Source: Hyphomicrobiales bacterium
GTDB lineage: Bacteria; Pseudomonadota; Alphaproteobacteria; Rhizobiales; Beijerinckiaceae
Direction: 5' to 3'
DNA: 56,365 nucleotides
Assembly: GCA_019075905.1 (NCBI GenBank)
Contig: JAGXAM010000018.1
Span: 1 to 56,365, forward strand
Positions 34,720 to 43,780 of the stretch are shown here, piece after piece (the stretch's first letter is position 1; each line of letters begins with the position of its first letter). The notes below the pieces were generated by a model. It searched no databases. It was not told where the DNA came from and was given only the letters and a program-made list of their open reading frames with translations. The position numbers and the translations under genes were made by a program.

Positions 34720-35673
34720 TCAGGCCAGCAGCGCCCTGGCCTCATCCACATCCATGTGCATGCGCGCCACCAGCGCCTCGACGTCGGCGAATTTCTCTTC
34801 CCCGCGGATGAAGCCGACGAAAGCCACCCGCAACATCTCGCCATAAAGGTCGCCGGAAAAGTCGAACAACATCACTTCCAGCAGCAGCGCGCCATTGTCG
34901 AAGGTCGGGCGGCGGCCAAAGCTCGCAACCCCCTTGTAGCTCATGCCGCGTGCCTCCACCCGCACGGCATAAATCCCCGGGCGCAGGGCGCAGGACGGGT
35001 CAAGCCGCAGGTTGGCGGTCGGAAAGCCGAGTGAGCGCCCCAGTTTCTTGCCATGCTCTACGACGCCGCTGACGCTCCATTCATGGCCCAGCAGCATGGC
35101 GGCGCGGGCGACATCGCCCTGCTCCAGCGCCATGCGCGTCGCCGTCGACGACACAGCCTCCAGCGAGCCCTCGGCATCTTCGGCGATGCGAGCGACAATC
35201 TCGACCTCAAAGCCGAGGCGCGCGCCCGCCGCGCGCAGAAAATCGGGCGTCCCGGCCCGCGCCTTGCCGAAGTGGAAATCATAGCCCGCCACCACACAGG
35301 CAACGCCGAGCTGGCGCACCAGCACCTCTTCGACAAAGGCTTCGGCGCCCAGCCCCGCCAGCCTTGCGTCAAAGGTCAGCACGATCAAGCCGTCAAGCCC
35401 GAGTGCGGCCAGTGCCCGCGCCTTGTCTTCGAGCGGCGTCAGCCGGAAGATCACCGGCTTTCTGGCAAAGAAATCCGCCGGATGCGGCTCGAAACTCAGG
35501 ACTGCGCAGGGCCGCCCCATGGCCAGCGCCCGCGCCTGCGCCCGCATGATCACCGCGCGATGGCCGCGATGCACGCCATCGAAATTGCCGATCGCCACCA
35601 CACAGCCGCGCAGGCGCGGCGGCATCTCAACAGGGTCGATCAGCGTGAAACCAGGTTCGGTGGGCTGGAGCAA
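34720..35673 (-). CDS. ribF: Bifunctional riboflavin kinase/FAD synthetase
   Basis: RibF converts riboflavin to FMN and then FAD. The N-terminal nucleotidyltransferase domain shows VVAIGNFDGVHRGHRAVI; the C-terminal flavokinase domain shows GKKLGRSLGFPTANLRLD with the PTAN metal motif. It has 317 residues, normal. There is no FMN riboswitch visible in the 62 bases upstream. It sits ahead of rplK on the same strand. Confidence 0.95.
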   Translation of the reverse strand: MLQPTEPGFTLIDPVEMPPRLRGCVVAIGNFDGVHRGHRAVIMRAQARALAMGRPCAVLSFEPHPADFFARKPVIFRLTPLEDKARALAALGLDGLIVLTFDARLAGLGAEAFVEEVLVRQLGVACVVAGYDFHFGKARAGTPDFLRAAGARLGFEVEIVARIAEDAEGSLEAVSSTATRMALEQGDVARAAMLLGHEWSVSGVVEHGKKLGRSLGFPTANLRLDPSCALRPGIYAVRVEARGMSYKGVASFGRRPTFDNGALLLEVMLFDFSGDLYGEMLRVAFVGFIRGEEKFADVEALVARMHMDVDEARALLA

Positions 35674-35735
35674 GGGCGGGCGCGCTCATGGTGGACAGGA
35701 TCGGGTCTACCTAGTGGCGCTGCTGCGGCCCTGCG

Positions 35736-36206
35736 TCAAGCCTTGGGCAGCGACTGTTCCTCGCGCCCCGGCACCATCACCAGAGCCTCGCCATCCAGCA
35801 CCACCCGGCCATCGACCGCGCATTCGCATTTCAGCCGCACGCGCTTGCCCTTGGCAATCACCTCGATCACCTCGACGCTGATCGCCACGACATCGCCGAT
35901 CCGCACCGGCCCGCGGAAATTCAGCGTCTGCGACAGATAGACCGCACCCGGCCCCGGCAGGCGCATGCCCAGCACCGCCGAAATCAGGCTGGCGGTGTAG
36001 AGGCCATGGGCAATACGCTCGCCGAACTTGGTTTTCCGGGCGAAATGATCGGAAAGGTGAATCGGGTTGTGGTCACCTGACAGGGTCGCAAAGCCGATCA
36101 CATCCTCGCTCATGACCGTCTTCAGCAGAACTTCGCGCATACCGGGGGCAAGATCCTCGAAGACGTGGATCTTGAAGGGATTGGCGACGGCGGTTTCAGC
36201 ATTCAT
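35736..36206 (-). CDS. MaoC-type hot-dog dehydratase
   Basis: A 156-residue MaoC-like (R)-enoyl-CoA hydratase. The catalytic hydratase motif is present as FATLSGDHNPIHLSDHFA, with Asp45 and His50 in D-X4-H spacing. Start at the ATG giving MNAETAVANPFKIHVFEDL; upstream frame is not conserved. Members hydrate trans-2-enoyl-CoA for PHA synthesis (PhaJ) or other CoA pathways; the substrate cannot be set here. It lies 62 bases before ribF and is divergent from the cheY-like gene. Confidence 0.85.
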   Translation of the reverse strand: MNAETAVANPFKIHVFEDLAPGMREVLLKTVMSEDVIGFATLSGDHNPIHLSDHFARKTKFGERIAHGLYTASLISAVLGMRLPGPGAVYLSQTLNFRGPVRIGDVVAISVEVIEVIAKGKRVRLKCECAVDGRVVLDGEALVMVPGREEQSLPKA

Positions 36207-36464
36207 CGGGACGGGCTCCGTGGTCGTGCGTGCCAAGCCGTGCCTACAACCACCCTGCTTGTCAATTCTCCTTTGTGCACCGCAACATTTCCACACCCGG
36301 CCAGCTGCCTTTCAATTGATTGTGACCCTTGGCAATTCAGCCTGGACTGTGCGATCCGCTTAACGCTCGCTCAATATATTTCGGCCATGGTTGCGGCAAT
36401 TGAGATCGCGACAGCCTGCGCGAGGCCAAGCCCTTGCAAGGATATATCTTATGCGGAGACATCG

Positions 36465-36857
36465 ATGAACGCCGACAAGTCCATGCCGATCCTGATCGTC
36501 GACGACTACCAGACCATGGTCCGGATCATGCGCAACCTGCTCAAGCAGATCGGCTACGAAAACGTCGATGAAGCCAGCAATGGCGCCGAGGCGCTCGAAA
36601 AGATCAACACCAAGGCCTACAGCCTCATCATTTCGGACTGGAACATGGAACCGGTCACCGGCCTTGAACTTTTGACCAAGCTGCGCACCGGTGGCAACAA
36701 TGCCGATACGCCCTTCATCATGGTCACGGCCGAATCGAAAACCGACAACATCATTGCCGCGCGCAAGGCCGGTGTATCGAGCTATATCGTCAAGCCCTTC
36801 AACGCCCAGACCCTGAAGGCCCGCATCGACGCGGTTTGCGCCAGCCGCGCTGCCTGA
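36465..36857 (+). CDS. CheY-like single-domain response regulator
   Basis: A stand-alone receiver domain of 130 residues. The acid pocket is Asp13-Asp14, the phospho-acceptor Asp58 in SDWNMEP, then Thr88 and Lys110 (VKPF). The region around Asp58 resembles chemotaxis CheY. The start ATG at 36465 has GGAG six bases upstream; a longer in-frame extension has none. There is no output domain and no chemotaxis or histidine kinase gene nearby, so its partner is unknown. It ends nine bases from a convergent HAD gene. Confidence 0.88.
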   Translation: MNADKSMPILIVDDYQTMVRIMRNLLKQIGYENVDEASNGAEALEKINTKAYSLIISDWNMEPVTGLELLTKLRTGGNNADTPFIMVTAESKTDNIIAARKAGVSSYIVKPFNAQTLKARIDAVCASRAA

Positions 36858-36866
36858 GCGCCGCAG

Positions 36867-37751
36867 CTACCAGCGCAGCGCCGTCATGGCGAGATGCGGC
36901 GTCTCGTCGTGCTGCGCGAGGAAACCATCGAGCCGCGCGGCATTGAGCGGCCCGCCGCCAGCCGGATGCAATTCATCGCGGTGAATGCCGCCCGTCACCA
37001 GCAAGCCGGTGATTTTCTGCCTGATGGCGCCGCGCATGTCGGTGGCAATGGCATCGCCCACCGCCAGAACCCGGGGTGCCGCCTGCTGCGCGCCGGCTGC
37101 CCTCGCCAGCCCCAGCGCCGCCTGATAAATCGGCGCATGCGGCTTGCCGGCATAGCGGACCTCGCCGCCCAATTGCTCGTAAGCCTCGCCCAGCGCGCCT
37201 GCGCAATAAAGCAGCGTCTCGCCGCGATGCACGATAATGTCGGGATTGGCGCAGATCATCACCAGATTGCGGGCCCGCATGGCACCAAGCGTCGTCGCAT
37301 AATCATCCGGCGTCTCGGTCTCATCATCGAACAACCCGGAGCACACCACATAATCGGCCTGCGCCAGCGGTACGCGCTGCGGCGCCCGGCCGGTCTGGCG
37401 CGCGACTTCATCGTAGAGCGCGAGATCGCGATCCGGGCCGATATGGTGCACCGGCGCGCTGCCCATGCCGGCAATCAGCCCGACCGTGACATCGCCGGAG
37501 GTGATCAGCGCATCATAGGCGGCGCGCGGCACGCCCATCTCATCGAGCTGCTCGCGGATCGGCCCGCCCGGCCGCGGCGCATTGGTGATCAGCACCACCG
37601 CGCCGCCCTGCCCCCGGAAATTGGCCAAAGCATCCGTAGCATCGCGGAAATAATGCTCGCCATTGTGCACGACGCCCCAGATGTCACAGAAAATCACATC
37701 ATAATCGGGCGCGGCGTCGCGGAAATGTTCAAGAATACGGGTTTCGGACAT
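36867..37751 (-). CDS. HAD superfamily class IIA hydrolase (TIGR01459-like)
   Basis: A 294-residue HAD phosphatase. The first motif reads FCDIWGVVHNG, so the second aspartate of the usual DxD is a tryptophan (Asp23, Trp25); this change is typical of the TIGR01459 subgroup. Motif II is VLITNAPRP and the metal site GDAIATDMRGA is near the C-terminus. The substrate is unknown; relatives include nucleotide and sugar phosphatases. It is followed 77 bases on by glpK sequence running the same way. Confidence 0.85.
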   Translation of the reverse strand: MSETRILEHFRDAAPDYDVIFCDIWGVVHNGEHYFRDATDALANFRGQGGAVVLITNAPRPGGPIREQLDEMGVPRAAYDALITSGDVTVGLIAGMGSAPVHHIGPDRDLALYDEVARQTGRAPQRVPLAQADYVVCSGLFDDETETPDDYATTLGAMRARNLVMICANPDIIVHRGETLLYCAGALGEAYEQLGGEVRYAGKPHAPIYQAALGLARAAGAQQAAPRVLAVGDAIATDMRGAIRQKITGLLVTGGIHRDELHPAGGGPLNAARLDGFLAQHDETPHLAMTALRW

Positions 37752-37828
37752 TGCTTGTAGTCAATCGCAGTGATCAGGACATTGGCCAGCGGGAGTGGGC
37801 TTTCGTCTCAACGAAGTCAAGCGCCCTG

Positions 37829-39328
37829 CTAGACATCGACCCAATCGGCCGCCCGCGCCAGCGCCTTGTCCCAGCCGTGCAGCAGCCGGTTGCGGGCCGC
37901 CTGCCCGATCATCGGCACCCAGCGCCGCTCCTCGCGCCAGTTTTGCGCAATGGCCGCGGTCGACGAAAACAGCCCCGTCGCCAGCCCCGCCGCATAGGCC
38001 GCGCCCAGCGCCGTGGTCTCGATGATTTTCGGACGAATCACCGGCACCTTCGACAGGTCGGCCTGGGTTTGCATCAGCAATTGATTGACGGTCATGCCGC
38101 CATCGCAGCGCAACTCGCTGATGGCAACATGGCTGTCACGCTCCATCGCATGCAGCACATCATTGACCTGAAACGCCGTCGCCTCCAGCGTTGCCCGCGC
38201 CAGATGCGCCTTGGTCGCATAGCGCGTCAGCCCGGCAATCGCGCCGCGCGCCCGCTCCTGCCAGTGCGGTGCATAAAGCCCGGAAAACGCCGGCACGAAA
38301 TAAACATCACCATTGTCCGGCACGCTCGCCGCCAGCGCCTCGACTTCGCCGGCATGCGCGACGATGCCGAGATTGTCGCGCAGCCATTGCACCGCCGCCC
38401 CGGCAATGGCCACGGAACCCTCCAGCGCATAGACCGGCTTGTCCTTGCCGAGCCGGTAGCCCACCGTGGTCAGCAGCCCGCAGGTCGAGGCCTGCGGCAC
38501 CGCGCCAATGTTCATCAGCATGAAGCAGCCCGTGCCATATGTGTTTTTCACCGCACCGGGCGCGAGGCAGGCCTGCCCGAACAGGGCCGCCTGCTGATCA
38601 CCGAGAATGCCGGTGACCGGCACCTCGCCGCCCGCAAGCCGGGCCATGCCGTAATGTTCCGAGGAGGAGCGTATCTCCGGCAGACAGGCGCGCGGAATAT
38701 CAAACAGCCTGAGAATGTCCTCATCCCAGGTGAGGGTTTCGAGATTCATCAGCTGGGTTCGCGAGGCATTGGTGACATCGGTGATATGCACGCCGCCCCC
38801 GGGCCCGCCGGTCAACTGCCAGACCAGCCATGAATCGATCGTCCCGAAAGCGATCTCGCCGCGCGCCGCCCGCGCCCGCGCGCCCGGCACATTTTCCAGC
38901 AGCCACAGCAATTTGAGCCCGGAAAAATAAGTGGCGAGCGGCAGGCCCGTGCGGGCCCGCAACCGGTCGATGCCGCCATCACGGGCAAATTGCGCCACCA
39001 GCGCGCTGGTGCGTGTATCCATCCATACCAGCGCATGATGCAGGGGCTCGCCGGTCGCCCGGTCCCACAGCACCGCCGTCTCGCGCTGGTTGGTGATGCC
39101 GATCGTATCGAGATCGCCCGCCTCAAGCCCGGCCGCCCTCAGCGCCTCATCGATGACGGCGCCGACATTGCGCCAGATTTCCAGCGCATCATGCTCGACG
39201 AGGCCGGGGCCGGGGCAGATTTGCGCATGCTCGCGCTGCGCCTGGGCGATCAGCCGCGCCTGCCGGTCAAAAATAATGAACCTTGTGCTGGTCGTCCCTT
39301 GATCCAGCGCACCAACATACTCACCCAT
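37829..39328 (-). CDS. glpK: Glycerol kinase
   Basis: GlpK phosphorylates glycerol to sn-glycerol 3-phosphate in the cytoplasm. It belongs to the FGGY family: the N-terminus has [32 protein letters not shown] is conserved, and the C-terminal FGGY block reads [17 protein letters not shown]. It has 499 residues, full length. No glpF or glpD is beside it. The ATG at 39326-39328 starts [11 protein letters not shown]. Confidence 0.95.
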   Translation of the reverse strand: MGEYVGALDQGTTSTRFIIFDRQARLIAQAQREHAQICPGPGLVEHDALEIWRNVGAVIDEALRAAGLEAGDLDTIGITNQRETAVLWDRATGEPLHHALVWMDTRTSALVAQFARDGGIDRLRARTGLPLATYFSGLKLLWLLENVPGARARAARGEIAFGTIDSWLVWQLTGGPGGGVHITDVTNASRTQLMNLETLTWDEDILRLFDIPRACLPEIRSSSEHYGMARLAGGEVPVTGILGDQQAALFGQACLAPGAVKNTYGTGCFMLMNIGAVPQASTCGLLTTVGYRLGKDKPVYALEGSVAIAGAAVQWLRDNLGIVAHAGEVEALAASVPDNGDVYFVPAFSGLYAPHWQERARGAIAGLTRYATKAHLARATLEATAFQVNDVLHAMERDSHVAISELRCDGGMTVNQLLMQTQADLSKVPVIRPKIIETTALGAAYAAGLATGLFSSTAAIAQNWREERRWVPMIGQAARNRLLHGWDKALARAADWVDV

Positions 39329-39366
39329 CTTATTGATCTTTCTTCATTTATTTGCCTTGACGTTCC

Positions 39367-40350
39367 TCAGGAATCGCGTGGCGCCGCCGCCCGGGCCAGC
39401 CGGTCATTGATAGCGAGGCCGAGGCCGTGTTCCGGCACCGGTGCCATGGCTATCACCTGCGCGCCGCTGGCGTCGAGATCACGCAGCGCCCGAAATAAAT
39501 GCGCGGCGGCCTCAGCGAGATTGCCCGAGGGCGAAAGGTCGCGGGCCGCACCGGCCAGAACACCGCCGAAATCGAGCCCGACCTCGCCCGGGCGCAGCGA
39601 GGTCGCATGCAGGCGCAGTCCGGCGCGCGGCGCATAATGGCTTTTCAGCTGCCCCGGTGCGCTGGGGTGGACATCGCCAGCCGCTGCCGCCGGCACATGC
39701 ACCGGCACGATCCTGCGCAAGTCCTCAAGCGCCACCGCACCCGGCCGCAGCAATTCAGCAACCCCGCCGCGCAGGGCGACAATCGAGGATTCAAGGCCGA
39801 TGGCGCTGGGCTTGCCGTCCAGCACCATGTCGATGCGGCCATCGAGTTCGGCCATGACATCGCGCGCCGATGTCGGGCTCAGCGCGCCCGAGCGATTGGC
39901 GGAGGGCGCGGCCACCGGCACCCCCGCCGCCGCGATGAGCGCCCGCGCCACATCGACCCCCGGCACCCGCAGCGCCACAGTATCGAGCCCCGCCCTTGCC
40001 AGCAGGCTGATGCGCTCGCCGCGCACCGGCACCACCAGCGTCAGCGGCCCCGGCCAGAAGGCATGCGCCAGCTTCAGCGCATCCGCATTGAAAACGCCAT
40101 AATGCAGCGCGGCCTGCAAATGGGCGACATGGATGATCAGCGGGTTGAAGCGCGGGCGCCCCTTGGCCGCATAAAGCGCCGCCACCGCCTCATCGCTGGT
40201 GGCATCAGCGCCGAGGCCATAAACCGTCTCTGTCGGGAAGGCGACCAGCCCCCCCGCCCGCAGCCGCGCCGCAGCCCTGTCGATCCCGGCGCTGGTCACC
40301 GGCACCAGGGCGGTCGGGCGCAGGTCAGTGTCGGCGGAAGAAGAAGGCAT
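39367..40350 (-). CDS. Threonylcarbamoyl-AMP synthase, Sua5 type
   Basis: This enzyme makes threonylcarbamoyl-adenylate for the t6A37 modification of tRNAs reading ANN codons. The YrdC domain (about 15-205) has GGLVAFPTETVYGLGADA and AAKGRPRFNPLIIHV. At 327 residues it also has the C-terminal Sua5 domain that TsaC lacks (about 225-327). It is divergent from the acyl-CoA dehydrogenase gene, with 102 bases between the starts. Confidence 0.93.
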   Translation of the reverse strand: MPSSSADTDLRPTALVPVTSAGIDRAAARLRAGGLVAFPTETVYGLGADATSDEAVAALYAAKGRPRFNPLIIHVAHLQAALHYGVFNADALKLAHAFWPGPLTLVVPVRGERISLLARAGLDTVALRVPGVDVARALIAAAGVPVAAPSANRSGALSPTSARDVMAELDGRIDMVLDGKPSAIGLESSIVALRGGVAELLRPGAVALEDLRRIVPVHVPAAAAGDVHPSAPGQLKSHYAPRAGLRLHATSLRPGEVGLDFGGVLAGAARDLSPSGNLAEAAAHLFRALRDLDASGAQVIAMAPVPEHGLGLAINDRLARAAAPRDS

Positions 40351-40452
40351 CGGCTCTTGTCTCGAAGCAAAGGGAGGACTTGCGCCCGTTGACCCTGCGG
40401 CCTAGCTTGATTTTGCCCCGTTTTCCCATCAAGCACCGGGTCGGAGACCGTA

Positions 40453-42225
40453 ATGGACTATAAAGCCCCTCTATCGCAAATCATGCTGACACTCAACCAC
40501 GCCGCCGGTTTGCAGGCTGGCATTGCCTCCGGCGTCTTCAGTGATCTCGGCGACGGTCTCGCCGAAGCCGTTCTCGAGGAGGCGGCGAAATTCGGAGAAA
40601 ATGTCCTGGCGCCGATCAATCATGCCGGCGACCGCACCGGCGCAGCGCTGGCGGACAAGGTCGTTACCACCGCGCCGGGCTGGCGCTCTGCCTATCAGCA
40701 ATGGATCGATGGCGGCTGGAATGCGCTGACCGGCCCGGCCTCGCATGGTGGCCAGGGCCTGCCGCACCTGCTTAATTCCGCCTGTCTGGAAATCTGGAGC
40801 GCCGCCAATATGGCCTTCACCCTGTGCCCGGTGCTGGGCATGGGTGCGGTCGAGGCGGTCTCGGCCCATGGCACCGACGAGCTCAAATCCATCTATCTGG
40901 AAAAAATGGTGTCCGGTGCCTGGACCGGCACGATGAACCTGACCGAGCCGCAGGCCGGCTCCGATCTCGCGCTGCTGCGCACCAGGGCCGAGCGCGCCGG
41001 CGATGGCAGCTACCGCATCAAGGGCCAGAAGATCTTCATCACCTATGGCGAGCACGATATGGCCGAGAATATCGTGCATCTGGTGCTGGCCCGCCTGCCC
41101 GATGCCCCGGCCGGAACCCGCGGCATCTCGCTGTTTCTGGTGCCGAAATTCCTGGTCAATGCCGATGGCTCGCTCGGGCGGCGCAATGATGTGTTCTGCT
41201 CCGGGCTTGAGGAGAAAATGGGCATCCATGCCTCGCCGACCTGCACCATGATATTCGGCGATCAGGAAGGCGCCATCGGCTGGCTTATCGGCGAGGAAAA
41301 CCGTGGCCTCAACTGCATGTTCACGATGATGAATAATGCCCGCCTAGCCACCGCACTGCAGGGTGTCGCCCTAGCCGATGTCGCCACGCAAAAGGCCACG
41401 CATTTTGCCCATGAGCGCCGTCAGGGCCGGGCGCCGGGCGATGCCGGGCCTGGGCCTGCCGCGATCATCCGCCACCCGGATGTGCGCCGCAACCTGATGA
41501 TCATGCGCACCATGACCGGTGCCGCCCGGGCGATCTGTTATTTGACCGCGCAGGCGCTCGACCACGCCCACCGCGCCAAGGACCCGCAGACCCGCCAGGA
41601 GGCCGGCGCCCGCGCCGCCCTGCTGACGCCGCTTGCCAAGGCCTTCTCCTCCGACATCGGCAATGAAGTGACCTCGCTCGGCGTGCAGGTGCATGGCGGC
41701 ATGGGTTTCATCGAGGAAACCGGTGCCGCGCAATATATGCGCGATGCCCGTATTGTCGCAATTTACGAGGGCACCAACGGCATCCAGGCCATTGATCTGG
41801 TGCAGCGCAAGCTCGGGCTAGCCAATGGCGCCACCGTCGCGCGCGAAATTGCCGACATGCGCGCCACCCTGGCCTTGCTCGGCCAGCGCAACACGCCCGG
41901 TTTCGGCAAGACCCACGAACGCCTCACCGCCGCCGTTGACAGTTTCGAGCAGGCCGCAGGCTGGCTGCACGGCGCCCTGGCGGCCGAACCGGCGCTGGCG
42001 CTGGCCGGTGCCACCCCGTTCCTGCGCCTGTTTGGCCTCGCGCGCGGCGGCGTATCGCTGGCCGCCATGGCGCTGGCCGCCGCCAACGACGCCCATGAGG
42101 CGAGCGCCACTGGCGATGCAAGGTTCTTTGCCGAATGCCTCGCGACCGCCGCGCCGGGCCTCGCGCTCTCCATCATGGAAGGTGGCACCTTTGCGCTCGA
42201 ACCCGGCTTCGGGGGCCTGCAATGA
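40453..42225 (+). CDS. Acyl-CoA dehydrogenase, long DmdC-like form
   Basis: A flavin acyl-CoA dehydrogenase of 590 residues. It has an N-terminal cap (FGENVLAPINHAGDR), the FAD-binding MNLTEPQAGSDLALLRT, and the YEGTNGIQAIDLVQRK block near 440-455 that holds the catalytic glutamate in this clade. The extra C-terminal 120 residues place it with the DmdC/long-chain group and not with the 380-residue enzymes. Its ATGA overlap with the next crotonase gene implies joint action. The substrate (possibly methylmercaptopropionyl-CoA or a fatty acyl-CoA) cannot be decided. Confidence 0.9.
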   Translation: MDYKAPLSQIMLTLNHAAGLQAGIASGVFSDLGDGLAEAVLEEAAKFGENVLAPINHAGDRTGAALADKVVTTAPGWRSAYQQWIDGGWNALTGPASHGGQGLPHLLNSACLEIWSAANMAFTLCPVLGMGAVEAVSAHGTDELKSIYLEKMVSGAWTGTMNLTEPQAGSDLALLRTRAERAGDGSYRIKGQKIFITYGEHDMAENIVHLVLARLPDAPAGTRGISLFLVPKFLVNADGSLGRRNDVFCSGLEEKMGIHASPTCTMIFGDQEGAIGWLIGEENRGLNCMFTMMNNARLATALQGVALADVATQKATHFAHERRQGRAPGDAGPGPAAIIRHPDVRRNLMIMRTMTGAARAICYLTAQALDHAHRAKDPQTRQEAGARAALLTPLAKAFSSDIGNEVTSLGVQVHGGMGFIEETGAAQYMRDARIVAIYEGTNGIQAIDLVQRKLGLANGATVAREIADMRATLALLGQRNTPGFGKTHERLTAAVDSFEQAAGWLHGALAAEPALALAGATPFLRLFGLARGGVSLAAMALAAANDAHEASATGDARFFAECLATAAPGLALSIMEGGTFALEPGFGGLQ

Positions 42226-42971
42226 GCACGTCCGCCGATGCCATTGTCGTCACCCGCAACGAGGGCGTGGCGCGCATCGAAATCAACCGCCCTGCCAAGC
42301 GCAATGCCCTGACCGGCGCCATGTATCTGGCCATGGCCGAGGCCATCACCAGGGCCAACAAGGATGATGATGTCGGCGTCATCATGATCACCGGACAACC
42401 CGGAGCCTTCAGCGCCGGCAATGATATCGGCGATTTCCTGCAGGGGCGCGCCACTTTCGAGACCTCACCGGCCATCGTCTTCCTGAAAGCGCTGGTTCTG
42501 TCGCACAAGCCGCTCATCGCCGCGCTCGATGGCCTTGCCATCGGCATTGGCACGACCATGGTGCTGCATTGCGACCTCGCCTATGCCTCGGCCCGCACGC
42601 GCTTCCACATGCCCTTCATCGATCTGGCGCTGGTGCCGGAGGCCGCCGCATCCCTGCTGGTGCCGGGCCTTTGCGGCATCAAGACCGCCTCGCAGATGCT
42701 GCTGCTCGGCGAGGCTTTCGATGCCGCCAGCGCCGAGCGCCATGGCATCATCAATGCCGTGGTTGACGGCGATGTCGTGGCCCATGCCGCGGCAGTGGCA
42801 CAACGCCTCGCTGCCAAACCGCGTACCGCCCTCCTCGCCTCGCGCGCCCTGCTGCGCACCGACAGCCACAAGCTGCTGGAGCGCATTGACCGTGAAGCCG
42901 AAGCCTTTGCCGAGCGGCTCAATTCTGCAGAAGCCAAGGCCATTTTCGCCGCCTTCATGGCCAAGGCCTGA
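42222..42971 (+). CDS. Crotonase-fold enoyl-CoA isomerase/hydratase
   Basis: A 249-residue crotonase-superfamily protein, started at the ATG overlapping the dehydrogenase stop. The oxyanion-hole segments are GAFSAGNDI and ALDGLAIGIG. Both glutamates of classical enoyl-CoA hydratase are missing: the first position is Thr in GIGTTMVLHCD and the second Phe in FHMPFIDLA. A glutamate instead sits in LVPEAAASL (Glu140), where delta3,delta2-enoyl-CoA isomerases (ECI/PECI) have their catalytic base. I therefore favour an isomerase. Confidence 0.85.
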   Translation: MSTSADAIVVTRNEGVARIEINRPAKRNALTGAMYLAMAEAITRANKDDDVGVIMITGQPGAFSAGNDIGDFLQGRATFETSPAIVFLKALVLSHKPLIAALDGLAIGIGTTMVLHCDLAYASARTRFHMPFIDLALVPEAAASLLVPGLCGIKTASQMLLLGEAFDAASAERHGIINAVVDGDVVAHAAAVAQRLAAKPRTALLASRALLRTDSHKLLERIDREAEAFAERLNSAEAKAIFAAFMAKA

Positions 42972-42996
42972 GCGGCGCGCCCGAGGGCCTCTTGAA

Positions 42997-43620
42997 TTAG
43001 CCGCGATCGCGTTTGCGACGGCCGCTGCCAAGGCGGTTCTGCATGATCGCATCGGCGCGCGCCTGCGCATCGTCCTGCGGCAGCACCGTCCCATTGTTGA
43101 TGATATGCGTCGCGCGCAGGATGCAGGCGCGCATCGATTCGGCGAGATCAGCGCAAATGCTCTCGATCGCCTCGTCATCGAGCTGGCGCTCGGCATGGCT
43201 GGTGATATTGGACTTGGCGCGGCTGGCGAGTGTCTCGACTTCGTGGATCAGGGTTTCAAAGGCCTCGCGCAATTCGGCCCGCGTCACTTCCCAAGATTTT
43301 AACGCCGCATCGCGGCCCGGCAAGTTGGAATTGCGGAAATACTCGGTATAGCCCGTGGTTTTCCAGCCCACGATGGAATCATAAAATTCCGGCATCGCTG
43401 GATAATTTTCCACCAGCATGGAAATTTCGTTCAGGACGTTGAGATAATCGTTGGCTATGCCTGACTTTGGATTGACCAGACTGCTGGCCCTGCTGAAGAG
43501 ATCAGGCTCATATTCAGGCTGGCCGGGCTTGGGCATAGAGCGTACGCGTGTCATGAATTTGGCCATAGCATCCAGAAGGCTGTGCAGGGATGCCCGAAAA
43601 AATATAATATTCTCTTGCAC
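42997..43620 (-). CDS. Hypothetical protein, 207 residues
   Basis: I do not recognise this protein. It is predicted mainly helical and soluble, with no signal peptide or membrane segment, and ends in a basic GSGRRKRDRG tail. The start is a GTG (43618-43620) with AAGG a few bases upstream; an ATG 18 codons in (MAKFMTRVRS) is an alternative. It converges on the crotonase gene with 25 bases between. The codon use looks like that of its neighbours. Confidence 0.6.
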   Translation of the reverse strand: MQENIIFFRASLHSLLDAMAKFMTRVRSMPKPGQPEYEPDLFSRASSLVNPKSGIANDYLNVLNEISMLVENYPAMPEFYDSIVGWKTTGYTEYFRNSNLPGRDAALKSWEVTRAELREAFETLIHEVETLASRAKSNITSHAERQLDDEAIESICADLAESMRACILRATHIINNGTVLPQDDAQARADAIMQNRLGSGRRKRDRG

Positions 43621-43780
43621 TCGCCTTGAGAATTCGCGAAACTAATCAGGCCAAAGTGTAATTTTCTGCGCCATGGCCGCACCGCTGGCTTCGCCCAAAA
43701 GGCCTTGTCGTGGGCCGATTTTTTGGTTTACACTTATACCAAAACATGAGGCGCCTGGCATTTTGGCATGGGGGGCAGCG

